Part shown: positions 34,878 through 44,909 of the stretch, in pieces | How the letters are laid out: each line of letters begins with the position of its first letter | Numbering within the stretch: the first letter of the stretch is position 1 | Source: Adineta ricciae | Lineage: Eukaryota > Rotifera > Eurotatoria > Adinetida > Adinetidae | DNA length: 64,000 bases | Reading direction: 5' to 3' | NCBI GenBank assembly: GCA_905250025.1 | Contig: CAJNOJ010000288.1 | Location: forward strand, 1-64,000 | The notes under the pieces: model-generated | Database searches by the model: none | What the model saw: only the letters and a program-made list of their open reading frames with translations | Told to the model about the DNA's origin: nothing | Program-made: the position numbers and the translations under genes

Positions 34878-34949
34878 CTCCGCGGCGGGGAATCGAACCC
34901 CGGTTTCCCGCGTGACAGGCGGGGATACTAACCACTATACTACCGCGGA
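34878..34949 (-). tRNA. tRNA-Asp (anticodon GTC), inverted identical copy
   Basis: Exact reverse complement of 34680-34751, tail to tail with it across 126 bp. Flanks differ, but both genes have their own T-rich terminator, so both may be expressed. Confidence 0.97.
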
Positions 34950-35212
34950 CGGAAAACAATAGCATAAACAAATACCATCTATCTGTCCGCGCACGCGATG
35001 CAGATAGGCGTGATGAAAAATACATCAACATGCATATTTAACTTTCGTAAATCTGACGTAATACTCAATGCGTATCAGACTATGCGCTTTGTTTCGCAAA
35101 ACAGTTCAGTTTTTTTCTATTTATGCATTCCTTTTTCTAAATTGCGTTGACACGTTGCTAAACTAGTTTGCAATGAAATTATACTTTGCTATTCATTTGT
35201 ACCTTCTTCTCC
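34950..35212. other. Intergenic stretch
   Basis: AT-rich; no gene seen. Confidence 0.4.
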
Positions 35213-35867
35213 GATCTAGATCCAACAAATGATGACATTCATGCAGCTCGAAGTGATTGAAAAAGTTGAAGAAATTGAAGTGAAAACGGAAAAAGAGTTT
35301 AATCTCTCAAAAACATCTGAAAGTCATTGAAAATTATAATAGCAAAGAAAAAAGATTGAATTACAAAAGCGAATTCAGTATTCTCATCTTGTCAATGAAA
35401 GTCGTCTTTCGGCTCTTAAGACACGTGATGATCATATTCAAATATTGAAAGACGAAGCAAGGGAATAGTTAATCCTTTTAACAACAGATGACTCGAAATA
35501 TGCAACGATTCTGGTAAATCTCATTGCACAAGGATTTTTCACTCCGTTGGAAAAAGACATCACTATACGATGTTGACGAGACGATCTTATGGTTTTGTCC
35601 ACAAACATCTTTCCACAAGAATTGAAAGAAAATTCTGTTCTGGTCTATGTCGATGCGAGAAGTTTCTTACCAAATGATTGATTTCTATTCGAATTTCTAA
35701 AAGTTAAGAAATATTTTCCGATGATTTTTTTAAGGATAAGTGATGTTAAACTTTATGCTGTGAATTGAAAGATCAAAGCTCCACTCTCAGCGATATTTCA
35801 ACAAATCCTTCCTGAAATTCGACGAAAACTCTTTGGTCTCAATCCCTATTCAAAATATCGAGATTGA
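35213..35867 (+). pseudogene. V-type ATPase subunit E pseudogene
   Basis: The plus strand reads like most of V-ATPase subunit E, the peripheral-stalk subunit: MMTFMQLEVIEKVEEIEVKT, then SHLVNESRLSALKTRDDHIQ, LVNLIAQGFFTPLEKDITIR, and a C-terminus IFQQILPEIRRKLFGLNPYS. At least five in-frame stops and a frameshift near 35340 disrupt it. No introns are seen, so a processed retrocopy is possible; no poly-A tract is clear. Confidence 0.85.
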
Positions 35868-35883
35868 AATTTGTTTTTTTTGT

Positions 35884-36074
35884 TTATTTGAAAAATATCA
35901 AAAGTTTTTCTTCTCGTATGACCATTAGTTTGATCTGATCGATCTGTTTCATACAAGCGATGTTTTTCATATCACAATCGACCCCGTCGACTGAAATATT
36001 CTTCGGTTGTCCTTTCGAATCGATCATCAAACGACATCGACTTCCAACAAACCAACATTCGTAAGGCGACCAAT
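35884..36074 (-). CDS. 3' end of a second copy of the gene at 39628-40428 (cut by gap)
   Basis: Aligns without indels to 39628-39818; offset is a constant 3744 bp over 303 bp that also includes the tail of the V-ATPase relic. The 5' remainder is missing at the run of 15 N. Confidence 0.75.
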
Positions 36075-36089
36075 NNNNNNNNNNNNNNN
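36075..36089. other. Assembly gap of 15 N
   Basis: Gap between a truncated minus-strand gene at the left and the truncated end of a different plus-strand gene at the right. Confidence 0.95.
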
Positions 36090-36090
36090 T

Positions 36091-36452
36091 AACATGTTAT
36101 TACTGTACAATGGTCAAGTAAGAAACATCAAATAAAGGCAAACAGTCAAAATTTCGTTGTAGATCAGAGAAACAATTAATACTTTATGTAAACATTATCA
36201 CGACAAGGTACAAACCATGGTTCTCATGAAGCAATTGGAAATGAACTTGCTCACAATGTCGGACAATCATAGTAGCATAATTACTGACATTCAAGCGGTA
36301 ACCAAAGATCTACTCAGAATAAACAAATCGATCGGGCAAAGCTTCGAACTTATTCAGGAATTGTATGCGGAATATGGTAAGAAATGAAAACTGCTTTGAT
36401 GATGCATTTCGTTTTTTACTTTTTAGATATCAAAATGAAGAACTTCGAATAA
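36091..36452 (+). CDS. C-terminal part of a helical protein (5' end lost at gap)
   Basis: Three exons join in phase: up to 36117, 36163-36376 and 36427-36452. The product (HYHDKVQTMVLMKQLEMNLL, then SIITDIQAVTKDLLRINKSI, GQSFELIQELYAEYDIKMKN) is entirely amphipathic helix, about 85 residues to TAA. It looks like a small coiled-coil complex subunit, but I cannot name it. Confidence 0.6.
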
Positions 36453-36567
36453 ATTTGTCTTCTTCTTGATGATCAAAATAGACACCCGCATTTTTACGTT
36501 ACGACAAAAGAGTCTTTCGCATATTTTTTGAATCACAAATTCTTATTCAGAAAATAGGTTAAGTCAG

Positions 36568-38949
36568 TCAGATTAACAATGAAGGAAAATAACGAAGAAT
36601 ACTTTCTAAATCAGTTCTTGGATAATCAGTGACTAATTGCTTTACCCTACAGCAATTGTGTCGCATTTCTTCTTTTGCAAAATTGTTTGTCACAGCTTTC
36701 AAAAGATAATAGTGAACTTTTAATTTTGATAAAGAAGGTAGACGTGTTTTTGTTTGATTAAGAAAATGTTTAAGGTAATAAGAATTTGCACTTGTCATAT
36801 CGAGAGAACTAAGATGTCGATATTCAATCATCGAACACCAATCTTTATCGCAAAGATGATATTGTTTTTCGCGCAGAAATGGTGGCCACATGTTGTGAAT
36901 AGATAAGGTTTTAAGAAATGGAAATGCTTTAGCAAGTCGAACGAAAAATTCATGTTTAAATGCATTTTCATTATGTAATTCCACATGAGTAACTGAGTCA
37001 AAAATCATATCTGGAATATTATTTGTAATGCGTGTGAGTCGCTGAAATTTAGTTGGAAGTGAAAAGACACGATATAAAGGGGGATAATAAACATAATCCA
37101 CCATGTAACTCACTTGTCCATATTTGAAATCTGCAAAGCTTTGTTGAATATCAATAGTAGATGGATGAACACTGACATCGCCACGAACGTCTTCCAAACA
37201 TTCAATACAAAATATAAATGCTTGAAGTTGTGACATAGGAAAAAGAATTTCATCCGTAAGATAAGTACCATAGATAAGCGGTGATTGTGACGAAATATCA
37301 AGAAATAAGGTTAAATCTTCAAGGCATAACATTCGACGAAGAAGATGTACAATAGTAAATTCGTATCTTGCAAGAACAGAATAACATGTTAATGAAAAAC
37401 ATTTCAAATTAATTGATTGATACTGAAAGAAAAAACAACACTTTCATTCGTCTTCGAAATTTTCTCCTTAAACATGTCTTTCATTGGTATGAGAAATGTA
37501 TTTTTCAGTAAGAATAATTGTTTCATGATCTTTTACAGCACTGATTTAATATTCCAAAATATGTCGAACACACGTTCAGCTTAACTATTGTGGATCAGAT
37601 TATCATACGTATAGATCTTTGGAACACTGCCCGTGCACATCAAATTCGTCTACAAATATACTCTCGAATGAGCCATGTTTGCACCCATACCTTACATTAG
37701 TCAACTTACATAACTTGTAACTCGTAAATGTCCCCCTATTCACATCACTTATTCGAACCTTCACACTATTCCAGTGTGTCCAAACCTAATTGATGCTGAT
37801 GATTATTAAAACTTCGTGAAAAATCTATCAACTTAACCTCAGTTGCTCATGTTCGAAGACTTCCCATCTGTACTAACTATATAAGGTGTAATCGTTCGCT
37901 TATTGAAACGCGTTAGAAAAACTGAAGTATATCGACAAAAATGAATTCGATCGCTTCTTTGAAGATTTTTCGAATAATTCCAACATATGAGTTGATTCAG
38001 AAATCGCACTCTGTACTAGGCGTTTGATCAAATCTTTTCATCTCCAAACAAGTTAAAACTGGCAATGATAATTAAGATGAACTTACATGGTTATTAGATA
38101 TCGATACGGGATCTTGTATAGCTTCAACTTCAACGCTAAATGTTGTCAGTTGTTTAAGATGACCATCAAGCAAAGCATAAACATCATTTAAATCAATTAC
38201 ATTAAGAGATAACTTCGTTAGTGTTGAAGAATAAAACGTTTCTGTCGGTAATCCATGTAGTGACAAACACGGATAATTTCGGGATGTTCTGTAAAACTTT
38301 ACAATTGATTGTACAACAATAGTTAAATGTTTCAGATTCACAAAGAAAGATAAGATAACGGAATAAACATTCTGAGTATAGTCTGCTGATGTGATTTGAA
38401 AATCGCTCTCATTGATCACAAGCGTGAGATTTGTAATTTGTTGTTTACATTTATGTTTACACATACAGTTATCTAAATAGAATATCATTAAGTCATCCTT
38501 TTTCTCAACATGTTCATTTTCTTTTAATAAATTAAAACACATGAACAACATACCCGTGAAAACTGCGAAGCAATTTTTTTGTCCATATCATAAAACGTAA
38601 GTTCAGTCAGATTAGGATAATTACCAGCGCCTAGGATATGTTTCATAAAAGCTGATTCAACGACTAGCGATTTGATATTTTCATCAATTCTTGGTAATAT
38701 TGAAAGGCAAAAACGATCGAGTTTCATTGAACGCATTGAATGATTTGGTTGCAGCATGGGCACAAAATTCAAAACGTTAATGAAGATTGGGTGTTGTATA
38801 ATACTATGCAGTCGTTGATTGTTAATATCCATGAAGGAAAAAAGAACATCCACATTCTCAAGTTTTCTTAGAATCAGAAATAATATTTCATTTGGCAAAT
38901 CAAGAAGATCAATACGCTTCTCATTCATGTTTATATGTAACATAGTCAT
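36568..38949 (-). CDS. F-box-type protein with degenerate leucine-rich repeats, complete
   Basis: Exons 38554-38949, 38087-38503 and 36568-37422, introns 50 nt (38504-38553) and 664 nt (37423-38086), 555 residues. The N-terminus is F-box-like: IDLLDLPNEILFLILRKLEN, VDVLFSFMDINNQRL. The rest alternates short strands and helices with leucine spacing (LTELTFYDM, LKHLTIVVQS, LTKLSLNVIDL, VKQLVTDYP). F-box proteins recruit substrates to SCF ubiquitin ligases. I chose the 50-nt intron because the alternative 33-nt excision gives the wrong phase. The second intron is ten times the local norm. Two more family members lie at 16647 and 47155. Confidence 0.75.
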
Positions 38950-39515
38950 TTTTTAAACGAAACAGAAACAAACATGATCTTTTATAGCGAAGAAAACAAA
39001 AGACTAATCGTTGATACCTGGAATAGACAAGAAAAAGGAATAGACAGCAAAATAAGCTGTGTGGATGATATTGCCGTGTCAAGCGGTCAATTATATTTCT
39101 TAATTTGTAGTCAATTCAGCTCAGTCTGTCTTTGAGGAATTACTGATCAAATTAATGGAGTTGCTATAATACTGAATATACAAACAGATATTCAATCAGA
39201 AAAAGAGTATCTCCAGAAGAACAGGCATCCATCACACATTCTTCGATCCATCCACGTATCTTTCGGGATTAATTTATTAGTGATTCAAGAATATGAGTCT
39301 TGCTATTGCTTTTCACAAACGTGTTTCTTCTCGATTTAGAAACAATTCCAAGTTGTACTTCAACGGCCCTTATATGGCAGAAGCGCTTTTTCTATACACA
39401 GGAGCATAGCAAACGAATATTTGACATAAAACAAAATTCATACGGTGATTTATCATTGAACTTAGTTCCTAATACGAAAAAAATATTCCTTCTCTTTTAA
39501 TTGATGCAGGAAAAA
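38950..39515. other. Intergenic stretch
   Basis: AT-rich, with a 66-codon plus frame (39300-39500) lacking any family resemblance. Confidence 0.4.
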
Positions 39516-39611
39516 ATCAAAGCTCGGCTTTCAGTGATATTTCAACAAATTCTTCCTGAAATTTGACGAAAACTCTTTGTTCTCAATCCCTATCCAAAAT
39601 ATCGAGATTGA
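39516..39611 (+). pseudogene. Second fragment of V-ATPase subunit E (C-terminal 30 codons)
   Basis: Reads KARLSVIFQQILPEI, stop, RKLFVLNPYPKYRD, matching the end of 35213-35867. Upstream similarity stops abruptly at 39516, marking a duplication breakpoint. Confidence 0.8.
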
Positions 39612-39627
39612 CATTTGTTTTTTTTGT

Positions 39628-40428
39628 TTATTTGAAAAATATCAAAAGTTTTTCTTCTCTTATGACAATTAGTTTGATCTGATCGATCTGTTTCATCCAA
39701 GTGATGTTTTTTATATCACAATCGAACTCATCAGTTGAAATATTCTTCGGTTGTCCTTTCGAATCGATCATCAAACGACATCGACTTCCAACAAACCAAC
39801 ATTCGTAAGGTGACCAATCGGAAAGCCACACATCACGTGTCCAGCCACTAAAACGAAAACCTGTGTGAAGTTTCTGTATCGACGAAGAGAAAATATCAAC
39901 ACGCCATGTTCCATTCCATTCGACGATGAGTAAACCGAGAAGAAATGAATGTGAATTATCAGTTGTACACGACGAACGAATCAAGGAGATATCTTCGCTA
40001 ATTGAATCACACAAATGTCGCCGTTTCCAAATACGTTTTCCTCGTGGATATTCATCTAAATATTCGCCAAAACGATACAAAATAAACAAACGATGATCAT
40101 TTGTTGAACATAAAGATGAGAGAAAACGATTTTCTTTTAGTAATTCATAATCATCGATATGTTCGAGTTGGCCAATCGATGGATTTAATTTATAAAGACA
40201 TTGACTTGACAAAAGAAGAAACACATCCAAATAGGATGAATAGCACATATCAACTAATAATGTTGGAAGGTAAATACACATGATTTGGTGGCAACCACTA
40301 TTGAATAAGCGAACTAAAGGACGAGGATGTTCATCGTAACTAAGAATGAATGATTCGGATGAAGTCAATAAAGGAACAAAACATTGTTCGATGGAATATC
40401 GTTTTACAGGGCGTAGTGATGACGTCAT
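39628..40428 (-). CDS. Hypothetical protein with beta-propeller-like repeats
   Basis: Single exon, 266 residues, intact. No signal peptide. Regular strand-turn-strand blocks with Asp/Gly turns and aromatic ends (SSQCLYKLNPSIGQLEHIDD, NDHRLFILYRFGEYLDEYP, NGTWRVDIFSSSIQKLH, KNITWMKQIDQIKLIVIREE) suggest a small beta-propeller, but no WD or Kelch signature is present. Its 3' end and downstream flank are duplicated at 35772-36074. Confidence 0.65.
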   Translation of the reverse strand: MTSSLRPVKRYSIEQCFVPLLTSSESFILSYDEHPRPLVRLFNSGCHQIMCIYLPTLLVDMCYSSYLDVFLLLSSQCLYKLNPSIGQLEHIDDYELLKENRFLSSLCSTNDHRLFILYRFGEYLDEYPRGKRIWKRRHLCDSISEDISLIRSSCTTDNSHSFLLGLLIVEWNGTWRVDIFSSSIQKLHTGFRFSGWTRDVWLSDWSPYECWFVGSRCRLMIDSKGQPKNISTDEFDCDIKNITWMKQIDQIKLIVIREEKLLIFFK

Positions 40429-41180
40429 TGGAAACTTTATCGAATGTCGTTTCGTTTTGAAAAAGTCATATGACTATGTTTGTTAGAGACAGGAAAGAAA
40501 ACTATTAGTGAGAAACGTGTTTATACGGTAGAAAGAAAAGAATTAGAAAGACAGAAATCGTGTAGTAGACAGGGAGTGAAATAAATCTTGTAGGCTACGA
40601 GGCAGTATTCTTTTTGTGAACTTGTTACTGTTTGTGATGAGCTACGCAATACTAAACTAGTGATTAAGTTAACTCTTCTGGATTAGGCAATATTTACCCT
40701 GGTAGTAGATGTGAAAATCGAATTCCACGAATACCATTTTCCCTCCTCTTTCTGTCGTTTTCTTCCAAACAAAGCTCAACTTATCATAAAAGATCTATTT
40801 TTTCAACAAGCGTACATGACTTAACGACTTCTATTCTCGACAACTTGGTTATCAACAGAATAATGAATGGTTGTTATCTGATACCAATAAGGATGAATTT
40901 TCGTTCTTGTCTTCTTTTTCACATATGCTTCTCAGGATTGATGTGTAGTGATCTGATGGCTTTGTGGTTATGAGCAACTGTTTTATAGCTCGTTAATTCT
41001 TATCGTTACGTATTGCTTGTGTTATTCGATTATCTGATATATTTGACGACTTTTATCTTTTCATTGTCGAATGTTTTATTTTTAATCAAGTAAAAACGTA
41101 TAAAACTAGCTTGCTTTTTTTCATTTCACTCGATTGGCTTTACACTTGCCGCCAATTCAGTTACAGTTAGCGCAACTATA
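40429..41180. other. Intergenic stretch
   Basis: AT-rich; nothing recognisable until the GC-rich element at 41181. Confidence 0.45.
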
Positions 41181-41390
41181 CCCAGGCTATTATGGCACGG
41201 TCGGTTCCGGCCGGAAGTTCAAACGTAGGTTCCAGTCATTTCCTGCAAACTTCGAGCTGGAAACGGCCAGGAACTGATCGGATATTTCCTGTGCAATTCT
41301 GGCCGCAAGGAACTTGCAAGAATTGGCGAAAACTGTGCCGGAACCGACTCAGATGTCAACGGATCCAGTCGCCGGAATGATCGACCTGGG
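41181..41390. mobile_element. GC-rich MITE-like element, copy D (210 bp), inserted in a gene end
   Basis: Left end CCCAGGCTATTATGG after TA; right end reads CCCAGGTCGATCATTCCGG on the minus strand, flanked by CA. The right end lies inside the reading frame of the minus-strand retropepsin-like gene and supplies its last codons. Confidence 0.65.
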
Positions 41391-41750
41391 CAGTGGTTTT
41401 AGACCTAATAGTGGCGCATTCAAACATGGCATACAATAAGCGTAAGCAGGGGCGATGATTCTTTCCCAAAGAATAAGCACTGGCCCGTATCGTTTTATAA
41501 GAACATTGTTATCTGTACTAGAGGACACCGACACGGTATCGAAATATTCCAAATCAAGCTGTTCAACTAAAGATGCTGTGAGAGCTAACTCACAACACCC
41601 TGTATCAACTTTGATCATCGTGCGAATCATATGTACTTCTGTGCCGGATAGTGAACTACGGCTTTTTTTCTCGACATCTGACTGTTTGAACAAAGTGACA
41701 TCCATTTCTAACCAGCGTTCGTTGTTTGTTTGACTGCTTGCCATATTCTA
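41349..41750 (-). CDS. Retropepsin-like aspartic protease-fold protein, 3' end replaced by element D
   Basis: An acceptor CGTAG precedes AATATGGCAAGC, so 41744 is the first ATG of this exon. The frame has the features of a single-domain aspartic protease fold: IKVDTGCCELALTASLVEQL (DTG with flap-side helix start) and, near the end, NAPLLGLKPL, like the second hydrophobic-hydrophobic-Gly motif. After this the frame runs into the GC-rich element and stops. Such stand-alone domains occur as domesticated or retroelement-derived proteases. No reverse transcriptase is nearby. A related plus-strand gene lies at 42587. Confidence 0.5.
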
Positions 41751-41859
41751 CGAAGTTAAATAAAAATACGTATTTGAATTGTGTATAAGAATAATCCGTT
41801 AGTCCTCCATCAGCCCAGATCTGGATAACACATTTATAAGAGATAGAGCTCATGTGCAC

Positions 41860-42586
41860 TGCTTTTAACTTTACCGAAAGCTCCCAGATGTTTTGTAGAA
41901 TACTTCGCTCAATTATGCAACAAATATTTTATCGTTCTATATATCAGATAATACTCATGATTTTATTCATTCGCTTCAGTCATCTTGGTATATTCCTCTG
42001 TTGGGACCGTTCTTTAACTTAAGTCATATCATACGTCTTTTGATGAAGGCAATCCTCCCATTGTTTATCTTTCTCTTTGAATAAATTGGCTTTTACTTCT
42101 TACAAGAACTCTTGTTGAATGATCTAAATGAATCTTTTTATTTGAAATCGTAATGAAATTTTATATGAGAGAAAAAGAATCTTGTTTTCTCTAAAGTAAA
42201 GCGGGTAATCTACCATCGTAGTCATTCGGTGATAGAAGTTAGAACAAACGTGCCGTTATCCGCAATAATCATCTTCTATATTCAGGTCTTGTCAAATCTC
42301 CTTTAAGTTGATACTGAACTGTTTTCTATTCAATAAAGTCTATTTCTGTACAAAGAATAAGAGGAACCGTTCGTACTTTGTATCTTGTTTGGAAGGAGAA
42401 AGGATCGAATAAATCGTACGTAGTGACGTGTTTATCTATCTATATATGTGTGTATTTTAATGACCAAACGTTATAAATAGACGGGAGACGAGAACATCAA
42501 GTACTTAGATGAATCTTTTGTCATACATATATAAACGTTTTTCTTTTCTTTTAGATTTATTCGTCATTTTGACGGACAGTAAATAA
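41860..42586. other. Intergenic stretch between divergent retropepsin-like genes
   Basis: AT-rich; likely contains both promoters. No gene seen. Confidence 0.45.
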
Positions 42587-43068
42587 ATGCAATCGATCGA
42601 TTTCACTTTAGTCGTCGGTAATGAATGTGAGCAAACATTATCCATTATGCGTGTAATAGACGAATCCGAAGTTCATCATATGACATTAACAACTGTGTCT
42701 TGGATACCCGACAATACATATGTCTTCATCAATGATGCAATGCAACAACGACTTGCTCTAGGCTTGAGGAAAGCATTACCATTAGACAACTTTAGTCCTT
42801 CTATGAGTGATATTGCTTTTCCTGATCGTTCTTATTCAACATGTCAACCGATTTTTTTTCTCCTGACGCTTTTAATGATGTTACTTTATCGTTTGCCACT
42901 CCTATTTTGATTCCTGATTTGCCTGTTGATATTGTAATAGGTACGCAGCTTTTCAGTAAGTTCGTTCTTGTGTGGAATTTACGTTTAAACCGTTGGTTAA
43001 CTCGTAGAGAACAGCAAGAAGAAAGAGCGAGAGAAGCGAATCGAAATGCATATCGAAATCTTCTGTAG
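42587..43068 (+). pseudogene. Retropepsin-like protein with a homopolymer frameshift and altered active site
   Basis: The first frame (from ATG 42587) carries TYVFINDAMQQRLALGL, where a retropepsin would have DTG or DSG followed by a short helix; here it is NDA, so catalysis is unlikely. From the T8 run at 42852-42859 the frame shifts by one base, and the second half (PDLPVDIVIGTQLFSKFVLV) supplies the conserved IVIG-type motif before a basic tail ending at TAG. One base missing in a T homopolymer may be a sequencing error or a real lesion. The two halves align in order with the gene at 41349-41750. Confidence 0.5.
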
Positions 43069-43968
43069 GAAGGATAGACGAACATATTCAGCCAAAAAGA
43101 CATTTGTTGAATTTGCGTCAGAAAGATGTGCCTATCAAAAAAAGTATCCAGTATTCCAATGTATATTTAGAGAAAACGAAAGATCGATTTGATTTGCTCT
43201 TCTTTTATCATCACTGCTTGTCCACGAAAAGTAATTTCGATCATTATATATGTAAATAGAAACGTTTCTTGTTCTGGTAACTCATCAACTGTTATCTTTT
43301 TGTTTTGTCTGTTTCATGTGTATTGTAATCTATACTTCTTCTATCGTGTTAAATGGTGAGTTTAATTTCAAATATTGACCAATTTATAAAAAGTACATTC
43401 GGAAGTCATTTAATATATCCGATGATCTTTCAAATCTTTGACAATTTCTGAAAGTAGTCCCGACAATTATGGGAAAACATGTACAACAACAACATCTTTT
43501 TGCATATGAGAAATTGATGCTTTACCAAAATAAGATTGACAACAAGAATATGCTTGGAGAAATATTCTAACGAATGGATCTACCTGTGACAGATACTATC
43601 TAACATCCTCACAAAATTTCAGCGTCAAATGACAGATGGAAGAGTATCCTTGTTTTCGATTTAACACAAAAAAACACACACACCCATAATATATCCAACA
43701 AAGAATAAAATCCAATTATTTTGTTTCTACCGACCTTTCTTTTCTAACAACAAACAAACAAACGTCATCAAATCTATTTCGTTTTTCTACCTGTGTATTG
43801 TTTCACAACATCAATAGGTATAGCCTCATTGATCAACCAACGACAAGACAACACAAAGCATATTACTTCCTTTTTATGTATTTTTGTATTACCTACACCA
43901 ATGCATTCGACCATAAACTTTGTCTGTTTCGCTCTTCTAGACACACTCTTATTTGTTTATCAATCGAA
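43069..43968. other. Intergenic stretch upstream of peroxiredoxin
   Basis: AT-rich with a CA-rich tract near 43675; no gene seen. Probably holds the promoter of the downstream gene. Confidence 0.45.
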
Positions 43969-44909
43969 ATGTCATTGAGACTAGGCCAAGAATTCCCAAA
44001 TTATCAAGTTAAGACCACTGTCGGCGATCAAAAGATACATCAATGGCTTGGTGATCAGTAATTTTCTTTTCATTTCAATATTCTTTTCGTTCAATATGAA
44101 ACTTTAGGTGGGGTATTCTATTTTCTCATCCAGCAGATTACACACCGGTTTGTACCACTGAACTGGCGCGTGCAGCAAAACTTGCACCTGAATTCGCTAA
44201 ACGAAATACAAAGCTCATCGGTTTATCCTGTGATACAGTTGAACTTCATCGCGAATGGATAGAAGTACCTTTCATTCTCTTTTTCCTATCAATACTATCC
44301 TGCTATTGATAGGACATTCATGCATATGCAGATATCACGGATCAATGTTCAAAACAGTTTCCGTTCCCAATTATCGACGACAGTGATCGCGCTATAGCGA
44401 CAAAACTCGGTATGATCGACCCAGTCGAAACCGATAACGAAGGTATACCACTGACTGCTCGCTCTGTAAGTTTGTAAACGTCTATTCTACAATAGCACAC
44501 AACTCATTCTGATCTTTCAGGTATTTTACATTGGCCCTGATAAAAAAGTCAAAGCCCTACTGCTGTATCCAGCGACGAGTGGACGAAACTTCGAGTAATA
44601 CTCATCCAAAGCGACATTCTGTCTGTCAATTCATCCATTCTCTTTAGCGAAATTCTTCGACTGCTCGATTCACTGCAACTATCTCAAAAATATCCAATTG
44701 CGACGCCGGTTGACTGGAAAGTAAACCACACTTCCTTACAACAAAGAACACTTTTTATTCATTCCCTTTCCGTATAGCCCGGCGATGATGTTATGGTACC
44801 AACAAACGTCAGCGACGAGACAATCAAAGAAAAACTCCCCAATCCCGTGAAAGTAAAACAGGATCTTCCCAGCGGAAAAGGTTACATTCGAACCACAACT
44901 CTAAAATAA
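43969..44909 (+). CDS. PRDX6: Peroxiredoxin-6-type 1-Cys peroxiredoxin
   Basis: Six exons: 43969-44057, 44108-44264, 44313-44465, 44521-44594, 44648-44720, 44778-44909. Introns are 48-57 nt and all phases agree. The enzyme reduces hydrogen peroxide and phospholipid hydroperoxides through one Cys with glutathione or thioredoxin help. The peroxidatic Cys45 is in [58 protein letters not shown] and ATPVDWKPGDDVMV are PRDX6 signatures. The lipase motif G-D-S-W-G of vertebrate PRDX6 is GDQWG here (28-32): Gln replaces the catalytic Ser, so phospholipase A2 activity is probably absent. The Gln codon spans the first intron. Length (about 225 residues) is normal. Confidence 0.97.

Noticed and set aside
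41449..41733. Retroviral or LTR-retrotransposon protease with adjacent polymerase
   Set aside because: Only a stand-alone retropepsin-like fold is present; no gag, RT or integrase motifs lie around it.
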